64,000 nucleotides of DNA, taken from positions 124,001 through 188,000 of the forward strand of contig NZ_FNSK01000002.1 of the NCBI RefSeq assembly GCF_900105075.1. Direction: 5' to 3'. The notes below the pieces were generated by a model. The model was not told where the DNA came from. It searched no databases and saw only the letters and a program-made list of their open reading frames with translations. Source of the stretch: Rhodobacter sp. 24-YEA-8 (GTDB lineage: Bacteria; Pseudomonadota; Alphaproteobacteria; Rhodobacterales; Rhodobacteraceae). This document shows positions 54,304 to 62,852 of the stretch, one piece after another. Numbering within the stretch: the first letter of the stretch is position 1; each line of letters begins with the position of its first letter. The position numbers and the translations under genes are program-made.

Positions 54304-54837
54304 TATGAGCGACTGAGGGATCTGTCGGTCGGAATTTTCGCCCAACATTCGACCGAGTCCTCCGCTCGCATCGCAACGCTCTTCGCGGATCAGACGGGCT
54401 ATGCAACCCCTAAGATCGATGTGCGGGCAGCTGTTTTTGATGATGCGGGACGCATTCTTATGGTGCGCGAGACTGCCGACGCGGGACGATGGACGCTCCC
54501 GGGCGGATGGGCGGATGTGAACCATTCTCCGGCCGAAAACGCCGTCAAAGAAACCAGAGAAGAAAGCGGGTATGAGGTTGAGGTAATCAAGTTGGCTGCT
54601 GCTTGGGACCGCACGAAGCAAATGCATCCGGCCGGCGTATTCTCCTGCGCCAAAATGTTCTTCGTTTGTCGCCCTACAGGTGGCGCCGCGAGGACCGGCT
54701 TAGAAACATCTGAGATTGGCTGGTTCACGGAACGTGAATTGCCCGCCGACCTCTCGACCGCACGCGTTATGCAGAGGCAGATCACGCGCATGTTTGAGCA
54801 TATTCGCCAGCCCTCGCTCCCGACAGACTTTGATTGA
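54304..54837 (+). pseudogene. NUDIX hydrolase, 5' end removed by IS3
   Basis: From the IS end the frame reads YERLRDLSVGIFAQ, IATLFADQTGYATPKIDVRA, then the NUDIX domain with GGWADVNHSPAENAVKETRE and ESGYE (pattern Gx5Ex7REUxEExGU). The part before VRAAVF matches the accessory N-terminal domain of ADP-ribose-type NUDIX proteins, so the original start lay further upstream, where IS3 now sits. The catalytic domain alone could still be made from GTG 54421, but a ribosome-binding site is not evident. Confidence 0.75.
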
Positions 54838-54989
54838 TGGCGGTCGAGCGGCGCCGTGCTGAGGCTGCGCGGCTTACCACGTCAAATGGTGTTTGGCATC
54901 AAGGGCAAATCCAATCCTGCCATCCAACAGCAAGACATGCAGTTAATCAGAGACAGGATTGGACCAATCTTAACAGAACTGATGCCCGT

Positions 54990-57128
54990 TCAGAACCGCT
55001 GTCTGAGCTGCAGCGCGATGCTGCGGCCCTCCGCCTGGTCATGATACATGCCGGATGTGCCCAGGCTGCGGTAGTAGTTCCGGTCAAAGACGTTGTTCAC
55101 CTTCAGCGCCAGCTCGGTCGTCTCGCTCACACGGTAGGTTGCGGCCAGGTCAATCGTGTAGAAGCCCGGTGCGGAGAGCGAGTTGCCATAGTCATAAATC
55201 CGGCTCGCCGCAGTGATGCCCGTTGCCAGGGAGAGCCCTGAAAGCGCCTCGCCCTGGAAATCGTGGCTTAGCCACAGAACGGCCTTGTGGCGCGGGGTGT
55301 TCGAGGCGCGTTTGCCCAGCCTGCTGAGATCACGGGATTCGGTTACCTTCTGATCCGTATAGGTGTAGCCGGCGGAAATGCCCCAGCCGTTGCCGAGATC
55401 GCCGCTCAGCTCCAGTTCTGCTCCACGTGAGCGGGTGGTGCCATCCGCGCGGTAAACGCGGGAAGGCCAGGGCCCGACGCGGTGGGCCTGATTGCTCCGT
55501 TCGATGTCAAAGACTGCAGCAGTGAAGAGCAGCCTGCCCTCCGACAGATCCCGCTTCAGGCCAATTTCATATTGCGTGCCGGTCATCGGTGCCAGCGGGC
55601 TGCCAGCCGCGTCCCGGTAGAATTGCGGCTCATGAATGTCGGACACACTTGCATAGAGCGACGTGAACGGATCCGCCCGCCAGACAAGGCCAAGCATCGG
55701 CGTGAAGAAAGCGTTCTCACGGTAATCCTGCAACACCGGGCCGGTGATGTCCGACGTCATCTCCGCCCAGCTGACCCGGCCGCCAGCGCTGAGAGTAAGA
55801 CTGTCCGTCAGTCCGGCATTCAGCTGGCCATATATGCCATACTGCTTGTAGCGGCGATCCTGCAGGATGCCGTCATCGGCCAGTTCAGGGATCGGAAGAT
55901 CGGTAACGGGATTGCTGATATCGACCGGAAAGGCGTCATAGCCCCAGCGTTCATCGACCTGCAGACGGGAACCGATGTAACTGAAACCAATCGTCGCCCT
56001 GTGATCACGGCCGAAAGCAGAAAATGGCCCGCTGAATGAGACATCAACCCCCTGCCCCCGCTCGCGGTCCTGGTTCACATTCAGGCCAAGATCCACCATC
56101 TGCGCCGTGCCGAGGTTGTAAACCGGGCTGATGGTCATGAGATCAAACTCGTCGATCTTCTGATCAAAATGATTGGCAGCGACCCGTACGGTCCAGCCAT
56201 TGGCGAAGGCGTGGGTGATTTCGGCGGTAACCAGTGCGTATTCCGTGTCGAACCGGCCCCGATCCGAGCCAAGATAGGTTGACCGGTCAAAGTCGATGAG
56301 ATGACCATCCTCATGCGAAGGCACACCCCAGAATGGGGTGCGGTCGTCCTTCTGATACATGGCGGAAATCCGGACCAGTGTGTCCGGTGTCAGATCATAT
56401 TCCAGGGCACCGAACACCGCGGCCCGCTCATGGCTGACCACGTCGCGCTCAAAGCCCTCCTCCATGGTTGCGCCCGCAAAACGGCCGCGAAGACGTCCGT
56501 CCGCCGAAATCGGCCCGCCATAATCAAACTCCGCGCGCCGCATGCCGTAGCTGCCAAAGCTCAGGCCCCCATGCCCGGCCGCGAACTGAAGAGGGCGCTT
56601 GAAGCTGCGGCTGACCACGCCCCCCGGCTCTCCGGCACCTTCGAGAATGCCGGCGGGCCCCCGCAGGATTTCGATGCCGCCCAGCAGAAATCCATCGATG
56701 ACCGGCGTGAAGTTGCTGTCCTCGCTGGTCATGCGAAGTCCCTCGACATTGTTCAGCGTGACAAAGCCGCGTGAAGTGATACCGGAAGCATAAGGGGTGC
56801 CGGAGATATTCATTCCGGTGCTGCGGCCGATTGCCTCGATGTCATCGGCGATCATTTCTCCGGTCAGGCGTTCCCGCCCTATGCCGCTAAGCGATAAGGG
56901 GACATCACGAACATCCGCAGGCGCTCGGCCCGCCACGGTTGTCGAGCGAGGGTTATACCCGGCCTCCTCACCCTGAAGCACAATCGTTCCCAGAAACACC
57001 CCCTGCTCGTCCGCAAAGAGCGGCTGCGCGGATGTGGACAGGATTGCTGCTGCAACAGACAATTTTCGCATTGGCAGGAAGCACCGACTCATGGTGGTGA
57101 GGACTGACCGGGTGAGCGACTTGGGCAT
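54990..57128 (-). CDS. TonB-dependent siderophore receptor
   Basis: 712 residues, outer-membrane beta-barrel with plug. It has a signal-peptide-like region (MRKLSVAAAILSTSAQPLFA, residues 20-39), TIVLQG near the mature start, plug motifs SRGFVTLNNVEGLR and EILRGPAGILEGAGEPGGVV, and the C-terminal NVFDRNYYRSLGTSGMYHDQ with terminal RF, typical of FhuE/FpvA-type ferric-siderophore receptors. ATG 57128 is listed; 57092 and 57071 are in-frame alternatives and the last would start at the signal peptide. No siderophore genes or sigma/anti-sigma pair lie nearby. Iron control is expected but no box is claimed. Confidence 0.9.
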   Translation of the reverse strand: MPKSLTRSVLTTMSRCFLPMRKLSVAAAILSTSAQPLFADEQGVFLGTIVLQGEEAGYNPRSTTVAGRAPADVRDVPLSLSGIGRERLTGEMIADDIEAIGRSTGMNISGTPYASGITSRGFVTLNNVEGLRMTSEDSNFTPVIDGFLLGGIEILRGPAGILEGAGEPGGVVSRSFKRPLQFAAGHGGLSFGSYGMRRAEFDYGGPISADGRLRGRFAGATMEEGFERDVVSHERAAVFGALEYDLTPDTLVRISAMYQKDDRTPFWGVPSHEDGHLIDFDRSTYLGSDRGRFDTEYALVTAEITHAFANGWTVRVAANHFDQKIDEFDLMTISPVYNLGTAQMVDLGLNVNQDRERGQGVDVSFSGPFSAFGRDHRATIGFSYIGSRLQVDERWGYDAFPVDISNPVTDLPIPELADDGILQDRRYKQYGIYGQLNAGLTDSLTLSAGGRVSWAEMTSDITGPVLQDYRENAFFTPMLGLVWRADPFTSLYASVSDIHEPQFYRDAAGSPLAPMTGTQYEIGLKRDLSEGRLLFTAAVFDIERSNQAHRVGPWPSRVYRADGTTRSRGAELELSGDLGNGWGISAGYTYTDQKVTESRDLSRLGKRASNTPRHKAVLWLSHDFQGEALSGLSLATGITAASRIYDYGNSLSAPGFYTIDLAATYRVSETTELALKVNNVFDRNYYRSLGTSGMYHDQAEGRSIALQLRQRF

Positions 57129-57916
57129 GGGTTTCGACTCGTGTGTAATGTTATCACCTTACAATCACGTCCCAGTCGTCGTTACAACCATACATGGTGG
57201 TAGATTCTATTGGGCTGCGATCGATGACTAATGTGATCGTGCCGTTCTATCCGTGAGGGGTCCACGCTCATGCCGGGAGACGTTTCGCGATCAAGAAAAG
57301 CCAAGCTGCTGTCTCGCGCGCGTATTATGTCTGCCATCCATGGAAATCCGTCAGGCCATGGACCTTCGGAGGGAAACTGGATCATCGGATTGCGCAGCTG
57401 AATATTCTCCTCGGAGGGATCCTGGAGGTCACCGAAAACGAGAAGCCAAAGCCTGTCGATGTGGTTAGAGGGTTCATCAATGTGGCCAGGGAAGCGCCAT
57501 TCAAGGAATATTTCCCGAAGCTCGAATATGCAATCTAAGGCGCAGCCGGAGCATTCTTCGCAATTCTGCGCCGCATCATAACTCCTCCTTGGTCCTCAGG
57601 GTCGATAAACTTGGAGATCTGGCCATCAATGATGACCTGCTGGATATGCTTCGTGAAAATGGTGCAAGTTGAGATGACCGGCAGCTTTGTCCCGCATCGC
57701 GGCCATTACTGGCCCGGCCCATCACGGCTCGCGAACGGTGCGGCCAGACCGATGCGGAGAGCCCCTGGCGGTCATTGATCCTGGTGATGAACCTGCCTAT
57801 GTTATCGCAGTCACAGAAGGAGACTTATGCGCAGAGGCTTCGATTGAACCGCATGTAGCGGCATCGCTCGGCACATGGTTGCCGATCCTTTTTTGCATGA
57901 TTTCTGTGGAGTTCTC
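57129..57916. other. 788 bases without a confident gene
   Basis: A plus-strand frame ending at TAA 57536-57538 (LDHRIAQLNILLGGILEV and VREAPFKEYFPKLEYAI-like residues, 57370-57538) looks like the tail of a lost gene. A second short tail (VDKLGDLAINDDLLDMLREN) ends at about 57672. Neither has a start. The receptor promoter should lie within 57129-57240. Confidence 0.45.
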
Positions 57917-58369
57917 ATGGAGAACAACAACGTGGTGATCCGACCGTTTGACGCGGCAACGGATCTGAAAAAACTGTCCGACATCTGGTTTGAAGCCTCG
58001 ATGAAGGCTCATCCCTTCATCGGCCAGGCAAGGCTGATCGAGCAGCGCCGCCTGATCGAGATCGAGTATCTTCCGAAGGCAGAGACTTCCGTGGCATGCC
58101 TGGACCGAGAGGCGGTAGGCTTCATCAGTCTCCTGGGCAATTTTATTGGCGGGATTTTTATTGCGCCAGACCGCCAGAGCCTTGGCGTTGGCCGCAGACT
58201 TATCGCTGATGCACTGGCCCGAAAGGGGGAGCTTTCTCTCGAGGTCTACACCGAAAATGAGCAGGCTGTTCGCTTCTACGAAAGGCTCGGTTTCCAAGAG
58301 GTATCCCGACGGAAAATCGACGACTTCGGCTTTGCGTTCCCGAATGCGACTTTAAGCCTGAAGGGGTGA
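57917..58369 (+). CDS. GNAT family N-acetyltransferase
   Basis: 150 residues: NVVIRPFDAATDLKKLSDIW, GGIFIAPDRQSLGVGRRLIA (acetyl-CoA loop) and LEVYTENEQAVRFYERLGFQ. TGGAG lies just upstream of ATG 57917. Similar in layout to the YjaB/PhnO group of small acetyltransferases. A hairpin follows the stop. Substrate unknown. Confidence 0.9.
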   Translation: MENNNVVIRPFDAATDLKKLSDIWFEASMKAHPFIGQARLIEQRRLIEIEYLPKAETSVACLDREAVGFISLLGNFIGGIFIAPDRQSLGVGRRLIADALARKGELSLEVYTENEQAVRFYERLGFQEVSRRKIDDFGFAFPNATLSLKG

Positions 58370-58378
58370 TATTAGCTC

Positions 58379-58402
58379 GGGCGAGGCTTCATTGCCTCGC
58401 CC
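58379..58402 (+). terminator. hairpin after the GNAT gene
   Basis: GGGCGAGGC (58379-58387) and GCCTCGCCC (58394-58402) form a perfect 9-bp stem with loop TTCATT, 10 bases after the GNAT stop. There is no T-run, but the position suits termination. Confidence 0.6.
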
Positions 58403-58434
58403 AACCGCACTGCAAGTGACAGCCGCGTCCCCCA

Positions 58435-58740
58435 TTGCTGGCACGCGCTTCAGATGGACGTTCTGAAGCCCTTTGTTGCCGTTCGAGATCAACCCCAGAG
58501 CGCAGGGAGAACGATGTCCCGCGTAAGGGGAGCGAGATCGAGGTGGTCCTGCGAGCCGGAAGACATCTCCACTGGCAGGTCGATCGCGTTACCTACAGTG
58601 CGACGGTCGTATTCGATCCTCGCCGCCTGAAACAAACCTCTACATGGCGCAAGTTGCGCAATGAAATCTACCCGCCCGAAGTCTCGGATGCGGAGGTTTT
58701 TGAGGTTCTTCTGGAACTGATCACAAGGGGGCCTGCCTGA
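58435..58740 (+). CDS. small ORF coupled to the microviral pilot-protein relic
   Basis: Up to 101 residues, from a TTG at 58435. The C-terminal 65 residues (VVLRAGRHLHWQVDRVTYSA, TSTWRKLRNEIYPPEVSDAE) look protein-like; the first 35 do not, so the true start may be internal or lost. The TGA at 58738-58740 overlaps the ATG of the pilot-protein frame, which suggests both come from the same phage genome. No family recognised. Confidence 0.45.
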   Translation: MLARASDGRSEALCCRSRSTPERRENDVPRKGSEIEVVLRAGRHLHWQVDRVTYSATVVFDPRRLKQTSTWRKLRNEIYPPEVSDAEVFEVLLELITRGPA

Positions 58741-58965
58741 TGGCTGATCCCTTTTCGATTGCCTCTGGCGTCGTTGAGGTTCTTGGGGGCCTCAAGGGCC
58801 TTTTCGGTAAGAAGCCCAAGAACCCGACGCCTCGCGATAATCTTCTCTCTCAGCTGCAAGGCATTGAGGAGGGCGCAGAAAAGTACGGTTACAACCGTCT
58901 TACTCTTCTGCAGCATGGTCAAACCGCCGGTACTGGCCTTGGTGCAAGTGGCCCTCCGCTTGCCG
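58740..58965 (+). pseudogene. Microviridae DNA pilot protein, N-terminal fragment
   Basis: Starts MADPFSIASGVVEVLGGLKG; then NLLSQLQGIEEGAEKYGYNR and LTLLQHGQTAGTG up to GPPLA. This is the N-terminal pattern of microvirus pilot (VP2/H-type) proteins: a short hydrophobic start, then a helix with AEKYGFNPLTLL-like sequence. Homology ends at about 58965 and the frame runs on into an unrelated flavin monooxygenase fragment. No capsid or replication gene is nearby. Assignment is by motif memory; a search is needed. Confidence 0.6.
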
Positions 58966-59222
58966 CCATCTGGCTGCGGGATGTGCCGCTGTTCGATCCC
59001 CGTTTCGGCGATGCCGGTCAGGTCTTCGATCCCTTCACCTATATGGCGTGGCTTGCAGCAAAGACATCGCGCATAGCGCTGACGACGAGAAGCGCGGTCG
59101 TCACACTGCGCCACCCTATCGATCTAGCAAAGATGGCAACGACCATCGATCACCTGTCAAACGGGCGACTGATCTTGGGTATCGCCTCTGGCGACAGACC
59201 CGTCGAGTTTCCGGCCTATGGC
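58966..59222 (+). pseudogene. LLM-class flavin-dependent oxidoreductase fragment
   Basis: In the same frame as the pilot-protein fragment: IWLRDVPLFDPRFGDAGQVF, YMAWLAAKTSRIALTTRSAV and VTLRHPIDLAKMATTIDHLS, then ASGDRPVEFPAYG. This is the first third of a bacterial luciferase-like monooxygenase (usual length about 320). Both ends are missing; after 59222 the minus strand carries an exonuclease fragment. Confidence 0.8.
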
Positions 59223-59575
59223 ACCCGCGGCTGCGTTCTGCGCGGCGGCGATATCAGTTCCTCCAGCGACAAGCCGGTTTGCGCCTCCGCCTTCAAGACG
59301 ACCATTGCTGCGGCCTTCGCGTCCTCTCCCGCATCGTGATGGGCAAAATCTAGGGTCAGCGCCTTTTTCAGATGCCCAAGCCCGTGGCCGCCATTACCCC
59401 GAAATTCCGGCCATGCCCGGCGGGCGATCGTCACGCTGTTCACCCATCGCCATCCGGGGTCGGCAATGCCGCCCGCCCGGCAGGCTCCGCCCATGGCACG
59501 GCTGTCGAAAGTGCTGTGCTGGATGATGAGGTGAGTCTCAAGAAGCGGCGCGGTCAGGGGAAGGATCTGTAGAAA
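59216..59575 (-). pseudogene. 3'-5' exonuclease (DnaQ-like), C-terminal fragment
   Basis: The minus strand reads LIIQHSTFDSRAM, WRWVNSVTIARRAWPEF, GGHGLGHLKKALTLDF, then HHDAGEDAKAAAMVVLKAEA. These are the ExoII (HxxFD) and ExoIII (HDAxEDA) motifs of a DEDDh exonuclease, as in DNA polymerase III epsilon/RNase T. The ExoI motif is missing: the frame upstream of about 59575 belongs to the tniB strand. The sequence from EELISPPRRTQPRVP to the stop borders the oxidoreductase fragment. Confidence 0.75.
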
Positions 59576-59581
59576 TCTCGG

Positions 59582-60546
59582 GTCACCGCTCACGAAATCT
59601 CCGCCATCCTCCAGAAGCTTCGCGGCCTCTATCTTGACACGCCCCGTGATGCCACCTTCGACACCCATGCCGACCGCCTCCTCACCCGGGACGTGGCCGG
59701 CAACCTGACCCATGTCCCGGTCCGCTTCACCGACGGTCGTGAGACCCGCGGCATCATGGTGATCGATGGCGCCGGGGGCGGGAAGACCTCGCTGGTGGCC
59801 CGCGCGCTGAAACGCCACCCCGCGATGGCCGCGCCGGAAGGCGGGCTGCCGCGCTATATCAATGCCCGTGTCCCGACCCCGGTGACCTTCAAGGGCATGG
59901 GCACCACTCTTCTTCAGAAGAGCGGCTATGATCTGAGTGCGAACACCACAACGGCCTGGCAGGTCGGGGATAAATTGCGGGTCCGGCTCAAACTTCTGGG
60001 CATCAGCGTGCTCTGGATCGACGAGGCGCATGATTTTTCTGCGCGGATCGCGACCTCATCCTTCGCGCCCTGAAGGCGCTCACGCAGGGCGATGACGCGC
60101 TGATCATCATCCTCAGCGGCACGGAGCGCCTGCGCGATATCATCCGCACCGATGCCCAGCTGATGCGGCGTTTCACCGTGCAAAACCTGCCCCCTGTCGA
60201 TGCCGCGACCGACACGGACAACTTCCTGCAGGTCATCAATGCCTATTGCCGCCACGCTGGCCTGGATGAACCGGTCGAGCCGGATCTGGTGCCGCGCCTC
60301 TTCCACGCCGGCCGCTACCGGTTTGGGCGTAGCATCGAGACCGTCATCGACTCCATCGAGGTCGCGCTGAATGCGGGCGCTTCCCGGCTGAGCCTCGAGC
60401 ATTTCGCGGACCTTCACTTCATGAAGGAGGGCTGCTCGCGTGCGGAGAACCCCTTCGTCGCGCGGGAATGGTCCCATATCGACCTTGATGCGCCGGAGGC
60501 TGTTCCGGAACCGCGTCGCGGTGCTCGTCGGCGGAGGGTCGCATGA
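59582..60546 (+). pseudogene. tniB: TniB-like transposition ATPase, frameshifted
   Basis: The first part reads VTAHEISAILQKLRGLYLDT, FTDGRETRGIMVIDGAGGGK (Walker A GAGGGKT) and VLWIDEAHDF (Walker B). The frame then breaks at 60027-60035 and resumes one frame over as DRDLILRALKALTQG, LIIILSGTERLRDII, LMRRFTVQNLPPVD, to the stop at 60546. The expected DEAHDLFC suggests one base was lost in the T-run. TniB is the ATP-dependent target selector of Tn5053/Tn552-type transposons; the TniA transposase is missing. Confidence 0.82.
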
Positions 60547-60720
60547 TGGCCCGGCTTTACCCCGTCCTGCCCATCCATCCGGATGAGACACACCGTTCCT
60601 GGGCCGCCCGCCTGGCCGCCTTCCACATCGGCGCGCCCGTGACCGAGCTGTTCGAGGATATGAATATCGATCCGCTTGCCTACGCCTTGGGCGCTCCGGA
60701 CGAGGTGGAGAACCGGATCG
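60543..60720 (+). pseudogene. tniQ: TniQ N-terminal fragment
   Basis: ATG 60543 overlaps the tniB stop. It reads MMARLYPVLPIHPDETHRSW, AARLAAFHIGAPVTEL and IDPLAYALGAPDEV, the standard TniQ N-terminus, then diverges and stops at 60764. About 60 of the usual several hundred residues remain. The prp operon's end adjoins, so a deletion joined the two. Confidence 0.75.
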
Positions 60721-60766
60721 GCTCCCCGAACTCCTCGCGGATTACATTGCTAGGGTGCGAATGAGA

Positions 60767-61669
60767 TCAGGGTACGACCGAACGCGCGATGCTCGCATCC
60801 AGCGCTTCAAACGCATTGAGACCGATGGTTTCGTATAATTCGGTCCGGGTCTGCATTTCGGGGATCAACGCCGTGGTGGCACCATCAAGGGCGAGCGCGG
60901 CGTAAAGTTTCGCCTGCGCCTTATTCGCAACCCGCAGCGACGAGACTGGCCAGATCACCATATCATAGCCGAGATCCTGAAACTCCTGTGCGGTCAGCGC
61001 GGGGGTGCGGCCGAACTCGGTCATGTTTGCCAGCAGTTTGACGCCGGGCAGTGCAGCACGGACCTCTTTGAACATCTCAACACTGGTGAGTGCCTCGGGG
61101 AAGATCGCATCGGCCCCGGCCTCGACATAGAGCTTCGCGCGGGCCACAACTCCTTCGATCCCTTCCGAGGCTGCGGCATCGGTGCGCGCGATGATCACCA
61201 GATCACGGCGCGCGCGGGCGGCGGCCGCAACCTTAGCCGCCATGTCCTGGGCACCCGCCAGCTTTTTGTCGTTCAGATGGCCGCATTTCTTGGGCAAAAG
61301 CTGGTCTTCCAGATGCACCGCCCCGGCCCCGGCCTCTTCGAATGTTCGGACCATGTGCATGACGTTCAGCGCTTCGCCGTAGCCGGTATCGCCATCGACC
61401 AGCAGCGGCAGCCCCGAGGCCCGCGCGATCTGGCGGATGAAAAAGGCAACCTCATCCACCGTTATGATGCCGAGATCCGGCAGGCCCATGCTGGCGGTCA
61501 TCGCGGCACCCGACAGGTAAAGCGCCTCGAACCCGGCGGCCCTGGCCTGCAGCGCGGCCTGGCCGTTATGTGCGCCGGGCAGGCGCAGGATGCCGGGGCG
61601 CGACAAGGCCGCGCGGAAGCGCTGCCCCGCCGGGGCAAACGGCAGATCGTCGGCGACAAGATAGGGCAT
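60767..61669 (-). CDS. prpB: methylisocitrate lyase-like (ICL/PEPM family)
   Basis: 300 residues. It has the family metal site in LLVDGDTGYGEALNVMHMVR, the catalytic KKCGH in EDQLLPKKCGHLND, and IIARTDAAASEG. It cleaves 2-methylisocitrate to pyruvate and succinate in the propionate pathway. It lies 3 bases after prpC in the prpD-prpC-prpB run. ATG 61669. Confidence 0.88.
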   Translation of the reverse strand: MPYLVADDLPFAPAGQRFRAALSRPGILRLPGAHNGQAALQARAAGFEALYLSGAAMTASMGLPDLGIITVDEVAFFIRQIARASGLPLLVDGDTGYGEALNVMHMVRTFEEAGAGAVHLEDQLLPKKCGHLNDKKLAGAQDMAAKVAAAARARRDLVIIARTDAAASEGIEGVVARAKLYVEAGADAIFPEALTSVEMFKEVRAALPGVKLLANMTEFGRTPALTAQEFQDLGYDMVIWPVSSLRVANKAQAKLYAALALDGATTALIPEMQTRTELYETIGLNAFEALDASIARSVVP

Positions 61670-61672
61670 AGC

Positions 61673-62842
61673 TCAGGCCTCCGAAGGCGGGGCGAGAAGC
61701 CCGCGTTTCTCGATAGGGGTAAAGGCGCGGTCGTCGGGGCCAATGTAATGGGCCGAGGGGCGGATGATCTTGTTGTCCTGCCGCTGTTCGACCACATGCG
61801 CGCCCCAGCCGGAGGTGCGCGAGATCACAAAGATCGGCGTGAACATCGCGGTTGGCACGCCGAGGAGGTGATAGGAAACGGCGGAATACCAGTCGAGGTT
61901 CGGGAACATCCGCTTCTCGTCCATCATCACCGTCTCGATCCGCTCGGCGATGTCGAACATTTTGGGGCTGCCCGCCGCGTCCGAGAGCTGTTTCGCCACC
62001 CGCCTGATCACCACATTACGCGGATCGGCGATGGTATAGACCGGGTGGCCAAAGCCGATGATGACCTCTTTGCGCTCCATCCTTGCGCGGATGTCGGCCT
62101 CGGCCTCATCGGGAGTGTTGTAGCGCTTCTGAATTTCAAACGCGACTTCGTTGGCGCCGCCATGCTTCGGCCCCCGCAAAGCACCGATGGCGCCGGCAAT
62201 TGCAGAATAGACATCCGAACCGGTGCCCGCGATGGTACGGGCGGTAAAGGTCGAGGCATTGAACTCGTGCTCGGCATAGAGGTTCAGCGTGGTCTGCATC
62301 GCGCGTATCTCGACTTCGCTGGGCGCAATACCGTGCAACAGATGCAGAAAATGCCCGGCGATGGTGTCGTCTTCGGTCTCGACTTCGATACGACGGCCAT
62401 TCTGGGCAAAGTGGTGCCAGTAAAGCAGCATCGAACCCTGAGCCGCTATCAGCCGGTCGATGATATCCCGCGCGCCGGGGGTATTGTGGTCATGCGCCTC
62501 AGGGAGCACGCAGCCAAGCGCCGAGACGCCCGAGCGCAGCACATCCATCGGATGGGCGGCGGCCGGGATCGCCTCCAATGTCTCGCGCACGGCTTTCGGA
62601 AGGCCCCTGAGGGCCTTCAGTTTCGCTTTATAGGCCCGCAATTCGGGCGCGGTCGGCAATGTGCCATGCACCAGAAGATGAGCGACCTCCTCAAAGGTGC
62701 AGGCCTCGGCCAGATCGAGGATGTCATAGCCCCGATAATGCAGGTCATTGCCTGACTGGCCGACCGAACACAGCGCGGTATTCCCGGCCACCACGCCCGA
62801 AAGCGCGACGGATTTCTTGGGTTTCAGAACAGTGCCGCTCAT
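61673..62842 (-). CDS. prpC: 2-methylcitrate synthase
   Basis: 389 residues, small citrate synthase type. It has [14 protein letters not shown], the catalytic His in [22 protein letters not shown] (second His), and [20 protein letters not shown] with the substrate-binding arginine. The ATG at 62842 ([17 protein letters not shown]) is preferred to an upstream start at 62905 that lies in the prpD end. The prpD gap is 10 bases. It condenses propionyl-CoA with oxaloacetate. Confidence 0.92.
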   Translation of the reverse strand: MSGTVLKPKKSVALSGVVAGNTALCSVGQSGNDLHYRGYDILDLAEACTFEEVAHLLVHGTLPTAPELRAYKAKLKALRGLPKAVRETLEAIPAAAHPMDVLRSGVSALGCVLPEAHDHNTPGARDIIDRLIAAQGSMLLYWHHFAQNGRRIEVETEDDTIAGHFLHLLHGIAPSEVEIRAMQTTLNLYAEHEFNASTFTARTIAGTGSDVYSAIAGAIGALRGPKHGGANEVAFEIQKRYNTPDEAEADIRARMERKEVIIGFGHPVYTIADPRNVVIRRVAKQLSDAAGSPKMFDIAERIETVMMDEKRMFPNLDWYSAVSYHLLGVPTAMFTPIFVISRTSGWGAHVVEQRQDNKIIRPSAHYIGPDDRAFTPIEKRGLLAPPSEA

Positions 62843-62852
62843 CGTTCCCTCC

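Noticed and set aside
58403..58740. Complete microvirus prophage
   Set aside because: Only a pilot-protein fragment and one small ORF are visible; no major capsid or replication initiator gene.
60027..60035. Programmed frameshift in tniB
   Set aside because: The T-run could slip, but TniB proteins are not known to use this and the element is otherwise truncated, so a simple mutation or sequencing error is more likely.
61277..62755. 492-residue plus-strand frame over prpB/prpC
   Set aside because: Antisense shadow; both minus-strand genes carry full family signatures.
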